NCBI RefSeq assembly: GCF_004379255.2
Contig: NC_056046.1
Location: forward strand, 13,392,001 to 13,456,000
Direction of reading: 5' to 3'
Source: Salvia splendens
Taxonomy: Eukaryota; Streptophyta; Magnoliopsida; Lamiales; Lamiaceae
DNA: 64,000 nucleotides
Shown: in pieces, positions 63,701 through 64,000 of the stretch
How positions within the stretch are numbered: the first letter of the stretch is position 1
Layout: every line of letters starts with the position of its first letter
Notes under the pieces: model-generated
Databases searched by the model: none
Told to the model about the DNA's origin: nothing
What the model saw: only the letters and a program-made list of their open reading frames with translations
Position numbers and translations under genes: made by a program

Positions 63701-64000
63701 CTTATCTGGCACGGTCCGCTTATTTAATTCGCGATAATCCACACAGAACCTCCACGATCCATCTTTCTTCCGCACGAGGAGAACCGGGCTTGAGTACGGG
63801 CTTGTGCTAGGCTGGATAACGCCGGATGCTAGCATTTCAGCCACCAATTTCTCCATTTCATCTTTTTGCAGGTGGTTGTATCTGTAGGGTCTGACTGACA
63901 CGGGCGACGACCCCGGTTGTAGGGTGATGCGATGATCAGATTTCCGAGCCGGAGGGAGTGACACGGGAGTGTTGACGACTGCCGGAAACCGTTCCGTCAA
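60797..64000 (-). mobile_element. Ty3/gypsy chromovirus-type LTR retrotransposon (3' part)
   Basis: The element runs on the - strand and continues past the window. Its 3' LTR is about 60797-61072: it ends with TGTCAACA on its own strand and contains a polyadenylation signal (AATAAA, complement at 60843-60848). A polypurine tract (complement 61073-61083) overlaps the pol stop codon. Base composition is clearly more GC-rich than the neighbours. The intact 973-codon reading frame suggests a fairly young insertion. The 5' LTR, gag and protease are not visible. Confidence 0.92.
61082..64000 (-). CDS. Ty3/gypsy Pol polyprotein (RT, RNase H, integrase, chromodomain), 5' partial
   Basis: The frame is open at the window edge (first codon TTG, so not a true start) and encodes 972 residues in order. 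Reverse transcriptase comes first, with the catalytic FFDDILIYS near residue 185. RNase H follows, with ECDASGRGLGAVL near 340. The integrase has a His-His-Cys-Cys zinc finger (ending CATCQRSK) and DDE core residues in MDFLSGLPK, IVSDRDPIF and HPETDGQTEVLNR. A GPF/Y module (RFFGPFRVGARIGSTAYRLE) follows, then a chromodomain-like tail with IQWLGQEVDDATWVD, which steers integration in chromoviruses. The domain order RT-RH-INT is diagnostic of Ty3/gypsy. No stop or frameshift is seen. Clade within the chromoviruses is not resolved. Confidence 0.95.
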   Translation of the reverse strand: MTERFPAVVNTPVSLPPARKSDHRITLQPGSSPVSVRPYRYNHLQKDEMEKLVAEMLASGVIQPSTSPYSSPVLLVRKKDGSWRFCVDYRELNKRTVPDKYPIPIIQELLDELHGARWFSKIDLRAGYHQIRVAASDVPKTAFRTHSGHYEFLVMPFGLTNAPATFQGLMNDIFRPFLRRHVLVFFDDILIYSSSWEAHLRHLEQVFQLLQTHSLVVNPKKCVLGRTEVEYLGHIVSFAGVRMDPSKVSAVMRWPTPSTLKGIRGFLGLTGYYRRFIKDYGKIAAPLTALLKKAEPTPLRRTWSWPAEADKAFHDLKHALTTAPLLRTPDFSKEFVVECDASGRGLGAVLMQDRQPVAYFSKMLSSRWLAKSAYEKELMALVLAIQHWRPYLLGRRFVVYTDQRSLRQLLAHPLSTPAQQNWAAKLLGYDFSIVYKEGRLNRAADALSRRDSEQLELAVLSRPVWADWSAAQSSLAADEPLQRIKSELEAGRPAAPHYELVHGILFYKGRFVVPSNSSWIPKLLAEFHITPSGGHAGAYRTYRRIASNVYWPGMVKHVTNFVAACATCQRSKTETKAPAGLLTPLPIPERIWEDVSMDFLSGLPKAGGVDCVFVVVDRLSKYGHFMALRHPFSAKQVAEVFTKEVVRLHGIPRSIVSDRDPIFLSSFWRELFRATGTQLKMSSAYHPETDGQTEVLNRSLQTYLRCFSSDQPKQWNKWLAWAEYCYNTSTHSASGMSPFEVVYGRPPPTIHDFLPGEVRSQAVLDSLRSRDEMLVLLKAHLERAQQRMVASANKHRREVEFAVGDMVFLKFRPHRQTTLFSAQNRKLAPRFFGPFRVGARIGSTAYRLELPADSRIHPVFHVSLLKRAIGSEVPVHNLPASLWATDPPVLPEQVLDRRSVTRDGESHDQVLIQWLGQEVDDATWVDVADMQGQFPHFRLEDKASSTAGAIDTRWRVYKRGSREVVWPNQTAE

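Overview
This window is eudicot plant nuclear DNA. It is AT-rich, the genes have many GT-AG introns, and non-coding DNA is crowded with Stowaway, Tourist and hAT MITEs and with LTR-element pieces. Codon use and repeat types fit an asterid, perhaps Lamiales, but the species cannot be fixed from the sequence alone.

Three protein-coding genes lie on the + strand. (1) 454-45111 is a very large VPS13 lipid-transfer protein gene. I resolve 63 exons that encode about 4307 residues in one continuous frame; the first coding exon (about 33 residues) lies upstream of the window. Domain order is chorein/VPS13 N-terminus, PH domain, a FFAT-like motif, the long middle region with Vps62-type (DUF946-like) modules, a C2-like segment, the VAB (SHR-BD) region, ATG_C, and a final Vps62-type module. 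(2) 49211-52641 is a seven-exon gene for a 417-residue EndoU (poly(U)-specific) endoribonuclease with the His-His-Lys catalytic set. (3) 58056-60795 is a four-exon gene for a plastid beta-amylase of the BAM3 type (546 residues). The same three families sit together on Arabidopsis chromosome 4 (At4g17090, At4g17100, At4g17140), so the block looks like conserved microsynteny.

From 60797 to the window edge a Ty3/gypsy chromovirus-type retrotransposon lies on the - strand. Its LTR begins one base after the BAM3 stop codon, so the two transcription units converge. A truncated 3' end of the same family is buried in a VPS13 intron at 24988-25340.

The VPS13 introns also hold two miniature LTR elements (TRIM-like): 21161-22118, itself nested inside a Tourist-like MITE, and 37004-38307, with a perfect 5-bp target duplication. 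They further hold a hAT MITE with a perfect 8-bp duplication (38725-39162), a Tourist MITE with TTA duplication, a SINE-like tRNA-derived stretch and about ten Stowaway-type MITEs. The intergenic spacers (45112-49210 and 52642-58055) carry a second hAT MITE with a perfect 8-bp duplication, a perfect 115-bp tandem duplication, a solo LTR and more MITEs, but no further gene that I can support. I saw no convincing previously undescribed multi-gene system. The most unusual signals are the FFAT-like motif, a stop-free 69-nt intron that would add a hydrophobic segment to ATG_C, the two hAT MITEs with iterated interiors, and the retroelement abutting BAM3.
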